The notes under the pieces: model-generated
Told to the model about the DNA's origin: nothing
Databases searched by the model: none
What the model saw: only the letters and a program-made list of their open reading frames with translations
Position numbers and translations under genes: made by a program
Part shown: positions 25,732 to 37,069 of the stretch, one piece after another
How positions within the stretch are numbered: position 1 is the stretch's first letter
How the letters are laid out: each line of letters starts with the position of its first letter
Assembly (NCBI RefSeq): GCF_000699445.3
Contig: NC_067199.1
Location: 31,332,402 to 31,396,401, forward strand
DNA: 64,000 nucleotides
From: Schistosoma haematobium
Taxonomy: Eukaryota; Platyhelminthes; Trematoda; Strigeidida; Schistosomatidae
Reading direction: 5' to 3'

Positions 25732-26384
25732 TGTTAACATTTCTTAAAATATGAACTAAATGATAAATATGTGGTGTTATAATAGTAATAAAGTTTTAAA
25801 TACATACTTAACACATATTTGAGCATTTAATTATAACTACTATCTATGTACAACAGAAACAAGTTTACACATTTTCCTATGTAAAATACTAAATTAAAAT
25901 GCCGACGCGTTTGATGTTTATTATATATATTTATGTCATTTTTATTTGTTAAATGAATTGTACAGACTGAGAGCAATACAGAATACTGGTTAGATAATTA
26001 TTAAGCTAGTTTGTACCCGCCTTTGATCTTCACGTTGTCAAAATCTAATAATCATATATTTTCAAATGATACCGTGTAAAGTTAGTATTTTTTGCTCAAG
26101 TTTCTCATACAAATACATCTTCATTCAATTAGCCATTCTGAACTTTCTTAGAACTACTACGAATAGAAATATACCAATCACTTAAACGTGTCTATTTCTA
26201 ACACATTTATTCGTTTTACTCTCCAGATTAAGTATTTTGTACTAAAATATGTCTATCACAAAAAGGATTAATATTGTGACGATGAATTACTAGTGCAGGT
26301 CACAAACAAAATCCTGTTCATCTCAGTCATATATATATACTGGACCAGTACTTTTAAAAGTCTGTTCATAGTTCCTAAATTTAT

Positions 26385-26717
26385 CAGTATGGGGTTGTTG
26401 AAATTGTTGAGTGTTTTTTATCGAGATCAAGAGTCGATGAATGTTAGACCACCAGTAAGAACCTGGGTGGCCGTTTCGTCTTAGCATGGGACTGCCCAGC
26501 AATGCGTATTCACGATCCCGCAGTCGGGATTCGAGCCCAATGCATTCGATCTCGCGTGCAAGCGCTCAACCTCTGGACCATTGAACCGGCATCCAACGAT
26601 GCTACTGTCTAACTGAGCACTGCTAAGGCGTCCCAAAATAGGACGAAACGGCCGTCCAGTAATTCCAGGTTTTTAAGAATGTTTTAACATTCATCGATTC
26701 ATGATCTCAATCAAAAA
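26385..26717. repeat. SINE-B fold-back copy with 10-bp target-site duplication
   Basis: CTAAATTTAT at 26375-26384 recurs at 26718-26727. The minus unit includes the tail (AGTATGGGGTTGTTGAAATTG), hammerhead, tRNA-like head and start of the body. The plus unit contains a hammerhead and 3' tail. Both ribozyme cores carry inactivating changes: CTGGGCAG on the minus side and CTAAGGCG on the plus side. Confidence 0.88.
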
Positions 26718-27109
26718 CTAAATTTATTTTTGCTGACAATGAAAGTTCATAAAGATCTCTTTTTTTTAAAAAATCTATCTATGAAATCATAACGTGAAAT
26801 AAGATTATTTTTAAAAGCTTATAATTTTAAGGACAAGTTGATCAGCCTAATGTTTAATAATTGATAGCAATAGGTCAACAATTTCAATTAGTAATAATTA
26901 TCAACAATTACATAAAAGAAGAATTTGAGAAATCGTTTAGAAAAAAAACTATGCATCATTAGAAAATTTGTCTCATCCATATTGATTTCGTCAACTAATC
27001 ATATAATTACAGTGATTTGTAACAGTTTACTAATAAAAATATCCATTGAGATGTACATTCATTCAAATTTATTGATTTTAACCGGTAAAAAAACTATGAC
27101 GTAACTTAC

Positions 27110-27458
27110 CGTTTACAATTACATGGTAACTAATCATTTGTGATGTTCTTCCCATAAGCATACATGTATAAATATCTGAATCGGTTGGTGTTACAAAGTC
27201 AATAATTAAATCCCACCGACGACGTTTCCAATTATTTTTAAAATTATATTTATCTAAATAATTTTGATAAGATAACTTATTTCCTTTTAATATAGATTTT
27301 TCATTGTATTCTTTGAAATATTTTGTTTTCATATTGAAATGATTAGTTTCACTGTTGAAATAATTTTCATCACTAATATTTAAACGAAATCTAGAATCTT
27401 GCATGAAACTAACTGTAGATACAAATAAAGGATTTTGTCCTTTCTCCCAGATAATTGT
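27110..27458 (-). CDS. Exon encoding second half of first Ig domain (Dpr/DIP-like)
   Basis: Minus-strand internal exon of 349 nt. The acceptor is TTTTTATAG before ACAATT at 27458, and the donor is GTAAGT at 27109-27104. It begins in phase 0 and ends in phase 1. The translation begins TIIWEKGQNPLFVSTV, with the conserved Trp of strand C, followed by DSRFRLNI, a strand E motif RRWDLIIDFV and the strand F motif DSDIYTCML containing the second Ig Cys. The layout W, RF, W-x-L-x-I, D-x-x-x-Y-x-C is that of Dpr/DIP Ig1. An insertion of about 40 residues rich in Asn and Lys between RFRLNI and RRWDL is longer than usual. The first Cys sits at the end of the previous exon, so Ig1 is split by a phase 0 intron. 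Confidence 0.82.
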
Positions 27459-27570
27459 CTATAAAAATAAAAAGTGAAATATTGTAAATAAATTAATTTT
27501 GTCCGCGTAAATTGTAATACACAGTAAAATAGTTAAGGTAATTTCAAGTGAGTAACATATTAGGAAGATT

Positions 27571-27915
27571 TAATAGTTTAATTCATGAGTCAATTGAAGC
27601 TAGTCCATTGTGGAAAACCTGGAAGCACTGGACGGTCGTTTCGTTTTAGTACGGGATTCTTCATCAATTCGCATCCAGGATTCTGCTTCGTGAGACTCGA
27701 ACCCAGAACATATCGGTCTCGCGCGCGAGCGCTTAACAACTAGACCACTGAGCCGGCCGGCATCTAACGGTGTGAATGTCTAACTTCAACCAATCCACGA
27801 AGTTTCTTCACCGTCCACCATTGTTATCAGTGAGTTACTATTTCACAACAAACCCGGTTGACTCATGCATTCATCTATTAAATTACTATAATATCCGCAA
27901 AACCGTTCTCTGAAT
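27571..27915 (-). repeat. SINE-B single-orientation copy
   Basis: A nearly full minus unit: tail, hammerhead, tRNA-like head (box B complement ACTCGAACCC, box A complement CCACTGAGCCGG), body, and a left-over of the 5' terminal sequence (inverse of GGTTTTGTGGAGATT) near 27885-27910. The ribozyme core has decayed (GATGAAGAAT). There is no plus arm, so this copy shows the linear form of the element. It lies only about 110 bp from the Ig1 exon. Confidence 0.8.
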
Positions 27916-28204
27916 ATTAATAAAAGTTAAAATAAAATGCTTAGGCGAATGGATAAGACGACCAATTCAAAATAAAGATTGTATAAGCCATTTTTTTTCG
28001 TGGTTTCTTGACAGAGTGTGTGAAAAATTTTATTATAACATTTATTTTAAAAATGCATTATTTAGTTTAATTGATTATTAAAAACGGTCGGCTTTATATA
28101 TAAGATGACCCTCGAACTTTTTAATTATTTAGGTATTGTTTTTGGATCAACAAATTGTAATAAATATAATCTAATCTGGTTGGAGTTTTCTTAGAAAGAT
28201 TTTT

Positions 28205-28305
28205 TTCTACTGAATGGGGTTCCCGACCCCATGCCCAATCCTCCTCCTTTGCCCGGGCTTGAGACCGGCAGTAATTCTAGAAGAGCTACAGGCAGAGTTT
28301 GTAAT
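28205..28305 (+). repeat. GC-rich fragment, probably the 5' part of a retroelement
   Basis: A short GC-rich stretch (CCCCATGCCCAATCC, GCCCGGGCTTGAGACCGG, AGAAGAGCTACAGGC) in AT-rich intron. The composition and wording resemble retrotransposon 5' ends. The class is not certain. Confidence 0.3.
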
Positions 28306-29134
28306 GATTACATTTACCTACATTTTAAATTAAGCACTTATTGTTACTAAGTATTATTATTACAGATTACTAATTTTTAACAAAAAGTAACGTCAACTAT
28401 AGAACTGTCAGTAATCCAAAACATCAACGCAGTTTTTCCCTCTAGTTAGAAAATTTTTAGTATGCTCGTCGAGGATCTTTAGATATTACAGCTCTCGTGA
28501 TACTAATCAAACATTCAATAGAATCATACTGATCTGAATTTTAAAATTGATCGTTATCCAATTTATATTTTGCGAATGCTAGATTCATCTAAGGTGTGTG
28601 GAATTTATATACTTTTGGTTATTGATTTACGTTTATCATAACGTCATCCAAGGATTTAACAAAACCTGTAGTCTTTTAAGTGGATAAATGATATATTTAT
28701 GTCAAGATAGAAATGTTAATCGTCGCCGCTTGTTTATTTATTAAAATACGTATGTAATGAAAATGTCATGATTCTACTCTGACACTAAAACTCATTCTGA
28801 GTTTCCTATCAGTAAATTCGATAAAGCCATTTTAGATATAATGCTTAATGCTGGCTGTTGACAATAGAAATGATTAAGTGAGACGTATTTTAACTTCATC
28901 AGGGATAACCTCGTTTCATATTGAAAACCTTGGTGATTCTGTTAAAAAAATCCAATGATACTCAAAATTCTTTTACCTTAAAATCATTTTTTATGGAAGA
29001 ACGTTGAAATAGAGTATACCATTTGGAAACTGAAAACGATGATCTGACTTAATTTTTACATGTTCATTAAAGAATGGTGGTGAGGGAAAATGGCAAAAAT
29101 AATAGAAAACTGTTATATCTTGAATGTTGATTTC

Positions 29135-29457
29135 TTGATATACCGCGGATAACAGAGCGTTAGAACACCAAAACCTTTCTAAGTCGCAATAAGAAGACAG
29201 AAGACTAATGAAATGAATATTATTCCAAACAGTGTCAATCATAGTACGAAATTGTCAGGTATTTATAGTTTTCAGTAAGAGCGAAATCATCATTACAGTC
29301 CTCCAATCCGCATACAGAGGCTATTAGCATTATCCAATCGGGAAGCTACACGTAGGATTTGTAGAATATTCTTCCGAAAGGTGATCGGATGTGACATCTT
29401 CGGCTCCTTCTGAGCCCCTTACAGATTCCTCGGGTTCACCTGTAGTCCGTCGTCACA
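29135..29457 (-). repeat. LTR-like dispersed repeat, copy 1
   Basis: Shares its whole length with 61735-62030 (GGTATTTATAG, ACAGTCCTCCAAT, TATTCTTCC, TCTGAGC). Read on the minus strand it begins TGTGACGACGG and contains a TATA-box-like CTATAAATACC followed by a tail, as a solo LTR would. No short flanking duplication or clear CA end was found, so this is a candidate only. Confidence 0.4.
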
Positions 29458-29718
29458 AAAATCCTTTCTGCGTAAAATCAATTTTATCAAGTTACATAAG
29501 GTGTGACAAGTTCGATATATCAAAATATTAGCCAATAAATTGGTCGTTTTTAATAAAGATTATTCTGACATACAATCTGACTAAAATACAGTTTGAAATG
29601 ATCCCATTGTTGATATTCCTTTTGAAATTGGATCAGCCTTAGTTAGTATGTGTGCATTCTCTGTGGATCACCTCGATATAACTAATGAGACATAAGAAAA
29701 TATAGAATAGATGGATAA

Positions 29719-30119
29719 GATGCAGGTGCATTCATGTTGATAAATCTCAAACATGATGAAATGTGTGTCTGAAATTTCACTGGTATCTATATTCTATTTG
29801 TTTTATATCAACTTGAATCATATTTACTATTTCACGGCAATCCGTAATGGTGGGATATATACCAACCAAGGCTGATCAAATTTTGATCACAAATATCAAG
29901 AACTTGATAATTTAGACTATTTCAAATCTAATTGAATCACATACTCGTAGCATGAGTGAGAGTCTACTTGGACTTCGTTGGTGAGTAAGTAATGCGATGG
30001 TGTTTTAATTTAATGATACATGTTTAAAATCACAGACGGAAGGTGAAAATCGATATGACAAATTCAAAACAGTAAGAAATACGCATTCTGGATTTCATTG
30101 TTAGTTACTTTTCATCTAT
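29719..30119 (+). repeat. Diverged Sm-alpha satellite unit, copy 2
   Basis: Aligns with 23661-24003 over the spacer with ACCAACCAAGGCTGATC. It is bounded on the left by a decayed hammerhead (GATGCAGGTGCATTC ... TCTGAAATTTCACTGG) and on the right by another (GACAAATTC ... ACGCATTCTGGATTTC). A 30-40 bp sequence with ATGATACATG interrupts the head. Confidence 0.65.
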
Positions 30120-30613
30120 TTTAAATTAACTTTTATTTATGTGTTTGTTCGAAACGAATCAATTGTTTCCTTCTCAACAATTATTTAGATTATTGAATAT
30201 TATTTTTAGTAGCTAACCGTCTGTATTCTTTGATAGTTCCTATGTATTTGACAGGAGATATATTGCCAATTTTTTTTCGGTTCACTATATTTCTATTATG
30301 AAGATATATTTCGAATGTTTGCGTAAAACATTTTAAGTTTTTGGAGGTAGTTTATTTAATTTATCATAAAAAATCATTATATTCATGTTGTATGAACAGA
30401 ATGTATAAAACTGGAGAACTATATTATATATAAGAATATTATCTTTGTATTTATAACTATCCTATCTGAACAATACGTAGTCATTATCAACTAATGTAAC
30501 GATGAAGCAATTAGAATTGTAATTACATTTAGAATCTTGAAAATTAGTACTGATTATCAATTCATTACTAATAACTTTACAAAATCTCAAATGTTTCTCA
30601 GTAATTAATTGAA

Positions 30614-30733
30614 ATGTTGACTACATTTGTCAATCAAATCTAGACCACCATTGAAAATCTAAAAGTACTAGACGACCATTTTCTATGATTGTCTAACTTT
30701 AATTAACTTATGAACTTAACTATTAAATTATTG
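30614..30733. repeat. SINE-B short fold-back hairpin
   Basis: Minus tail (TCTAGACCACCATTGAAAAT) joined to plus tail (ATTTTCTATGATTGTCTAAC), forming a decayed hairpin of two 3' tails with no ribozyme or head left. Confidence 0.6.
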
Positions 30734-30856
30734 CAATTTCCACCCTATTTCTTATGTTTTTAAAGTCAATTAATACAGATACAAAGTTAAAATGAAATTC
30801 CTATGAAAAAGTAGAATAAAGATGTATGTCAAACAAATCATTAATAAAACATTTTT

Positions 30857-31290
30857 CAATCGTAGTCTAACGTCAATCGGTTGATGATCTCAATAAAAAA
30901 AACTTAACAATCTCCACAACCCCTAAACTGATAATTACCATGTGCTCACTAATGACTAGCTTCGCGAGAAAATTCCCGGAGTTCTGGTGAGAAGTCGTGA
31001 CCAGTGGAGCTAATCCGTGTCGGGTAGAAACAAGGTGTCTACCTCAGTACAATGGAAGATGGTCGCTCAACTTCTTGGATTGGTTGAGGTTAGACATTAG
31101 CACCATTGGATGCCGGCTCAGTGGTCCGGTAGGTTAAGCGTTCGCGTGTGAGACTGAAGGCCCTGAGCTCGAATCCCGCGAGCGGGATCGTGGATGCGCA
31201 CTGCTGAGGAATCCCACAATAGGACGAAACGGCCGTTCAGTGCTTCCAAGTTTTCAATGGTGGTCTAACATCAATTGGTTCGTGATCAAA
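30857..31290 (+). repeat. SINE-B direct (head-to-tail) copy
   Basis: Starts with the end of one plus unit (TCAATCGGTTGATGATCTC, CAATCTCCACAACCCC). It then continues directly into a full plus unit: body with TCACTAATGACTAGC, tRNA-like head with box A TGGCTCAGTGG-like sequence near 31110 and box B GAGCTCGAATC near 31166, hammerhead, 3' tail. AAAACATTTTT at 30846-30856 and ACAACATTTTT at 31291-31301 may be the target-site duplication. Unlike most copies it is not inverted, so it shows that units can also be read in tandem. Confidence 0.75.
31195..31243 (+). ncRNA. SINE-B hammerhead ribozyme with GTT triplet
   Basis: GCACTG/CAGTGC stem I is perfect. The core is CTGAGGA at 31204 with CGAAAC and GGCC. 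The cleavage triplet is GTT, allowed by the NUH rule but usually slow. The closing base of stem II is A against C, which should weaken it. Confidence 0.75.
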
Positions 31291-31790
31291 ACAACATTTT
31301 TGTTTTCTTATAACGTGATAAATTACAAAAAAAAACAACTGTAATCATTGTCATGAGCAATCTAAACAGATGACTTTAACAAAATCAGTTATTTAATTTA
31401 TTTGACCTAATATATAATCTTTTACTATAAAGATATACTAACCTTTTTTAATAGATTAATTTCATAGAAAACATGATTGTTTTTATTTTTTCATAAAATA
31501 TATTTTGATCATTTAATTCATATTGATATAGTTTTTTAATATATGATGGCGTAAATTTTTTTATTATAATAAATCAATATTATGAACTTGCATTATATAG
31601 AAACTAAGGACAATGATTGTTCACCTATGTAATCATAATAATGTTACCTAGTAACCTAAAATAGATGATTGACTGGATAAATTAAAGAAAGAAGAAAAAC
31701 AACTATGTATAATATTTATTAATTATAACTATTAAATAAACTACTAATCATCAGAATATCATTTGTCTTTTATGTATGTTTTATTATGAA

Positions 31791-31899
<109 letters not shown>

Positions 31900-32694
31900 T
31901 TTGTTAGAATGAATAATGTTCATTTTATATTTTCATCATTCATTAATGTATTATTGTAGAGAATATTTCTAGTTTACTATATGCAAATAATTTTGCATTA
32001 GCTTATTATAATTGATATTGTTATAGTAAATGATGAAGTTTATAGTTGGCATTTGTTATTATTTAAAGGCATCATTTAAAAAGACTAGATTTAATGATTT
32101 TGATTTGCAACAGGTAGTTTGGTATATTCTAAAAGTGATACATCCATAGTATATTAAAGAAGTGAGATTACAATAAACATTAAATAGCTGTTTTATTTCA
32201 GTATGTAACAATAGAGCAGTACATACAACCAAATGTAATATCATATTCACCACTTTAATGTTTATTGGTGAGTCACAGATAAAGAATTCGTTGGATAATT
32301 ATTTATTCGCACCTTCATTTGTGGTAAAGCACGAATTCTTAACAATGACATTGATGATTTTGTATGAAAGCCGCTACCTATTTTACATCATTAGTAGTTG
32401 CTTCTGATAATTGAAAAGATCATAACGGAGAGAAAACTGCTATCCGATGCCTTTTCTTATATAAAGTGACTGTCAGTTCTTAACAAATGTACTTTTAAAC
32501 AAAGTTTGAAGACTCTTTTGAGTATTTTTTTAAAAATCAAAATGGAATAAAATTAACTAATTAGAACTTAAAGTAAAATCACCAGCGGCACCAAAGAAGC
32601 CTTTATTATTGAGATTGCAGTTCATAAGTGATGAAGTCAGGGAGTTTGTGATATTACGTTTATTAAAAGCCATTGAATGAACACTTAACACAGC

Positions 32695-32990
32695 TAGATT
32701 ACGTCATTCTTTCTTCAGTCAGCTAGTGGTGAATTCACAAAATATGGATAAGTCGTCTAGTTTCACCATCTCTATTTGTACTTACCAGTTAGACTGCTCA
32801 TATGGAACGAATTATATTGGATGTAGCCCTACCTGTAACCCTCCTACAGTTACTGACGTTTTAAGCGCGAATAAAGGAAGATGGTTTGACACGGGTTTAG
32901 CAACCCTATCCCATGGAGAACAACCTTGCCAGAAAAACGCTAACCAGAAAACATCATTTGAATTTCACACTGGGAATTGAAGGATTTTCA
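32695..32990 (+). pseudogene. PLE remnant: GIY-YIG endonuclease start
   Basis: The frame from 32726 reads ICTYQLDCSYGTNYIGCS, the Cys-rich GIY-YIG entry motif of Penelope-like endonucleases, and then becomes unrelated or rearranged. The matching C-terminal part lies at 34356-34575, after an RTE-like fragment, so the two are probably halves of one PLE copy. Confidence 0.6.
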
Positions 32991-33019
32991 TTAGAAGAAT
33001 TATGATACCGAGAGTTTTT

Positions 33020-34355
33020 TCGAGTATCAAGGCCGACATCTCTCCTTACAACTAGAGCGACAGTTAATATAGGTAGATAGAACGTCCGAACAAAATGAGA
33101 GATTGGGTAAACCAATCAAAAAGCTGAGGAAATGAAGAGATCGAACATGGCGATCCTCTTAATAGGTGAAGCCCATTGGACCGAAGCTGGACAGAAAAGA
33201 TTGGCTCCGATAGAGATGCTGTTGTACTCTCGTCATAAAAAAGAAAATGCTCTGTACACTCAAGAAGTTGCTCTGATGCTGTCCAACGAACATAAAATGC
33301 GCTTACTGGATGGGAATGTCATATGTCCAGAATCATCAAAGCAGCCTTCAAAACAAAAAAGGAGAGAATCACACTGAATGAATGAAAATATCATGGGACG
33401 ACATAAACTGAGAGGGAGGAACGAGGAAGAACAGTGATTCACAAATCTGTGCCCATGCAACAAAGTGGTTATGTGTGGCATTATATTCCTCCACATAAGC
33501 ATACACAAAGCTACGTGGATATCACCGGATCACACTACAGAGAACCAGGTCGATCATATTTGTATCACCAAAAGTCCACTGAGAGACCTGGGAAGAAAAA
33601 AGAGATGACATAGCCTCAGCTCCCCACCTGGTGGTTATCAAGAGGAAACTGAAGCTAAATAAACACTGGACAACTGAGAAAACAGAAGTACAAAGGTTTA
33701 ATACAGCCTTCCTTCGAGATACTTACAAACTCAACGAATTCAAGATAGCTCTGAACAACAGGTTCCAGGTCATACAATATCTACTTAAAGAAGAGGAAAC
33801 TACTATGGAGGACAACTGGAAAGAGATAAAAGAAGCACTAACTTCAACTCGTCAGGAGGTTCAGGGTAGCAAGAAGCATCATCATAAGCAATAGATCTCC
33901 ATAGACACCCTGGACGAGATTCATGAATGGAAGTAAAGAAGACAGTAATTAACAACAGCTGAACAAGAACAGAGAAAGTCAAGGTACAAGCCGAATACAC
34001 ATAAGCAAACAAGCAAGTGAAGAAGAGCAAGCATTCATAGACAATTTTCTACGCAAGATAATGGATGTCCGTTGCTCAGATACCATCAACAACAGCCTGT
34101 TGTAGGAATGAACAAACTAGATTCCAACTGAAGAGGGAATTAGGAAAAGACGTTGGGACTGGATAGGACAAACACTGCGTAAATTATCAAACTGCGTCCT
34201 GGAAACATCCTGAAGAAAACAGAAAATAGGAAAACCAAAGAACACATTGCTCTGGTAATTGGAGGCAGACATCACAACAACTGGAAAGAGGAGCGCAGGA
34301 CATAGCTGGTTAACGATATCTGGTGGGTGGCCTGCGGTCCTTCACGAAGGGTATC
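33020..34355 (+). pseudogene. RTE-type non-LTR retrotransposon, internally deleted
   Basis: The first part encodes an AP-endonuclease-like domain in broken frames: an ILLIGEAHWTEAGQKRL motif at 33135-33205, and SPDHTTENQVDHICI near 33510-33570, which holds the conserved C-terminal DH. A frame at 33631-33894 (RFNTAFLRDTYKLNEFKIAL) is the linker. From about 34060 the sequence jumps to the element's 3' end ([14 protein letters not shown]), so the reverse transcriptase is missing. Many stops. The vocabulary matches the schistosome SR2-like RTE family. The usual TAAG tail is absent. Confidence 0.8.
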
Positions 34356-34575
34356 AGTTCAACATAGCATCTCTAGCCATTACCTCTCAAGGTTAAACAA
34401 AAGAGAAAAGAGGACGCTAAGAAAGTCTGTTTTGGAACATATAAGAAATACTGGTCATTATATCAGTACTAATATAGCTCCAAAGGTTATTTATGGGAAT
34501 CCGTTGAGCCTGACACATAATTTCGAACTTCATATCTTAGATGCACCAAAATCCATAAATATGCTCATAAACAAA
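34356..34575 (+). pseudogene. PLE remnant: C-terminal segment
   Basis: The frame reads KSVLEHIRNTGHYISTN and then IAPKVIYGN, followed by a decayed LHILDAPKSINML. This is the EHxxxTGHxID...A-x-VIY...LxILEAxxI pattern that ends Penelope-like proteins. An Sm-alpha element follows directly. Confidence 0.6.
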
Positions 34576-34815
34576 TCTGGGTTAGAGTCCCGGAGTGGAC
34601 ACCAGATCTTGAATGTAGGTATGTCAGGCTGACGAGTCACGAATAGGACGAAACGCGCGTCCTGGATTCCAGCGTTAGTCACCATCCATCTTTACTTATA
34701 ATGCTTATGGCTTGGGGTAATATCGAGGCAATCCTCATAAAATGTACGTATGTCAATAAGAGGCAGATCAAGTGCAGTCCTAAACATCAATGGGAAGGTT
34801 CAAACAAGCAGTACG
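34576..34815 (+). repeat. Sm-alpha element, linear plus copy
   Basis: Starts within the tRNA-like head (GGGTTAGAGTCCC), then hammerhead, CCATCCATCTTTACTTA, the GGTAATATCGAGGCA segment, the GATCAAGTGCAGTCC segment and CAATGGGAAGG. The order is the normal monomer order, with no inverted arm. Confidence 0.82.
34623..34672 (+). ncRNA. Sm-alpha hammerhead ribozyme
   Basis: Core CTGACGAG at 34629, CGAAAC and triplet GTC ending at 34661 are intact. Stem II is reduced to three pairs (GTC/GAC). Stem I (GTCAGG with CTGGAT) has two wobble pairs and one mismatch. Activity is possible but doubtful. Confidence 0.85.
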
Positions 34816-35214
34816 AAAATGAACTAAATCTTAACTTTATTTACAGAAAACGTTTTTCCAGCCCTTGTGGTGTAACTTGGCAGTCTTCCCCATAGTGACT
34901 AAGTTTCTCAAAATTTTCAATCCTGTTAATTCTAAAATTTATGTCCAATTTTCAAGCTATTAGTTCATTTCACATGACCTTAATAATCAGATAGCTCATT
35001 TTATTATTTACATATTATTATGTCATACAAATAACACCAAGTATTTACATTCAGTTGCTTAATTTTGAACTTCGTTTTCCTCCTCTATGAATTGCAATAA
35101 TTTACCAATTACGTAGTATTCTTTTTCATTTACTGTACTCCTAAATGATTGCAGTTCTAGAGGAAACATTGTTAAATTAAACAAGCATCATTTTATTGGA
35201 ATTCATTTTATTAT

Positions 35215-35358
35215 CGGAAGGGGTTTTTTGGAGATTGTAGTAATTTCAACAGTTGAGATCATGAGTTAATTGAAGCTAGACCACCATGATAAACCTGGAA
35301 GCACTGGTCGTGGATGCGCACTGCCGAGGAGTCCCACAATAGGACGAAACGTCTGTAA
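35215..35358. repeat. SINE-B fold-back fragment
   Basis: Minus tail (GAAGGGGTTTTTTGGAGATTG through GGAAGCACTG) joined to a plus segment starting GTCGTGGATGCGC and stopping inside the hammerhead just after CGAAAC. The plus unit ends there without its 3' tail, and the core has CCGAGGAG. Confidence 0.75.
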
Positions 35359-35939
35359 AAATTTACTATTAGTCTAGACCTTTAATGAAGAACTAATGGG
35401 AGAAAATATTTCTTCATATATAGTGTTTTTCGAAAAATTAATTATAAATTTTTAAATTAAAATCTCACCACAATTAATTCCAACTATGTTAACTATACTA
35501 AAAGAATTGTTCAGAGGAGCCTTTTTCCATAGTATAATTAGCTTTTTGTCTCTAGTCAGTTTGATGTTTATTCATACACTAACGGAAATCAATGCAGATT
35601 TACATAAGTTTTAGTACTATTGTAAAAAAAAACTCCATAACAAAGTAGCAACCTTTTTCATCGTTTTATGCAGTATTTAAAACATTCTATATAAATGTCA
35701 CAACAACTAATCATTAATGCAAACAGAAATAGTCATAAACTATGCTAGAGATAAAAAGTATATCTTTAGGTAAATAATAAATCTGCACAGAAATTTCGTC
35801 AATGGTAAATGAAACATTAGAACAACACTTATAAGCGAACAATTGTTTTCAGTTAGATCGCCATCAGGCTTTACTCTAATATACATGAATAATTATACGA
35901 AAATGTTAAACTTTTTCGAGTCGACCAGTGATGTCTACT

Positions 35940-36285
35940 CAAACGAAGGATAAGTTACTTGAGTTAGCCTCCTCAATGTACATTTACAAATTCAGCTACT
36001 CCTGTGGAGATAGCTATATCGGGTGTGCTACCAGGTAACTTATTCAACGAATGAGTGAACATCTACCAACATGGTTTATGAACGGCCAGATAAAAACAAT
36101 ACGCACATATGATTGATAGCGGTCATAATGTGATCTATCGTACACCTCCACCATTTCCCAATGGAGTTCTACCCCGTCTTCTACATATCGCTGAAGCCAT
36201 AGGAACTCGTGCATTTAACCTCAATTTATATGTACAGAAGAAATTCGTGACCCCCCTATCCATTCCATGGCCGGATATAACTTAA
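35940..36285 (+). pseudogene. PLE GIY-YIG endonuclease and C-terminus, decayed
   Basis: One frame reads YKFSYSCGDSYIGCATR, the GIY-YIG motif, followed by a stop and QRMSEHLPTWF. After a frameshift the C-terminus reads HMIDSGHNVIYRTPPPF and LPRLLHIAEAIGTRAF. These are the endonuclease and end pattern of Penelope-like proteins. The RT is missing. Confidence 0.82.
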
Positions 36286-36674
36286 CAAACGACATTTTTT
36301 CTAATTATTATTTTATTTTTAGCATTATTTTCACATCCTGTATTTGTCTGTGATTTTTCGCCTTTCCGTTTGTATTCTTCACTATCTAATTATTTACGCA
36401 CTTCTTATTACGTAATGGTTTCAATGTTTTGTGATGTTTATTTTAAGTCTATTTATCTACGTTTAACCTTCTACTTCCAATACTGAACTATTGATAAGAC
36501 TTTCGTTATGGTATTTTATTATTCTTACTACCATCAGTACACCTGTCTTCCTACTATCCACTTGTACTTTTACCTATTATGTGTGGTGACGTAATCGATT
36601 TCATTGTGACTATTGACTCAAATTGCCTTGATTGGTTAAACATTTTCGTATAAATATTCATGTATATTAGAGTA

Positions 36675-37069
36675 CATTTCAATAGTTGAAATCATTAGTC
36701 ACTTGAAGCTATACAACCATGGAAAACGTGGAAGCACTGGACGGCCATTTCGTCCTAGTATAGGACTCCTCAGCAATGCGCATCCACGATCCCGCCCCCC
36801 ACGAGATCGTGGATCGGTGAAAGTTAGACATTAACACCGTTGGATGACGACTGGCTCAGTGGTCTAGTTGTTAAGCGCTCGCATGCGAGACTGACAGGTT
36901 CTAGGTTCAAATCTCGCGGGGGCGGAATCGTGGATGCGCACTGCCGAAGAGTCACATAGTAGGACGAAACGGCCTTGGAGTGCTTTCAGGTTTTTCATGG
37001 TGGTCTAACCTCGATTGACTCATGATTTCAACTATTGAAAATACTAAAATCTACACAAGACCCCTTCTG
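36675..37069. repeat. SINE-B fold-back copy with 11-bp target-site duplication
   Basis: ATATTAGAGTA at 36664-36674 recurs at 37070-37080. A minus arm (tail, hammerhead) joins a complete plus head (box A TGGCTCAGTGG at about 36852, box B GGTTCAAATCT near 36903), hammerhead and tail. The plus hammerhead is decayed (CCGAAGAG) and has the TTG triplet of the dead subfamily. The minus hammerhead is almost intact. The two arms therefore come from different source copies. Confidence 0.9.
36733..36780 (-). ncRNA. SINE-B hammerhead ribozyme, best preserved copy
   Basis: Read on the minus strand: stem I GCATTG/CAGTGC (all six pairs, one G-U), CTGAGGAG, stem II TCCTA/TAGGA, CGAAAT, loop GGCC, triplet GTC. 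Every catalytic base is present. Only the second stem III pair is a U-G wobble. It lies in the sense direction of the host Ig gene's intron. Confidence 0.8.

Larger units (their letters stand above)
1569..27109 (-). other. Intron of about 25.5 kb in the Ig gene
   Basis: Bounded by the donor GTAAGT at 27109-27104 and the acceptor at 1570-1569, both in phase 1. It is filled with Sm-alpha, SINE-B, hammerhead-variant fold-back elements, a TIR element, a PLE remnant and microsatellites. No further exon was needed to make the phases agree. Stretches without any recognised feature include 1600-5000, 6420-7300, 7450-9620, 10060-11925, 12180-13350 and 19840-21180. Confidence 0.7.

Noticed and set aside
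28991..29242. 83-codon minus frame as an exon
   Set aside because: It overlaps the LTR-like repeat shared with 61.7 kb.
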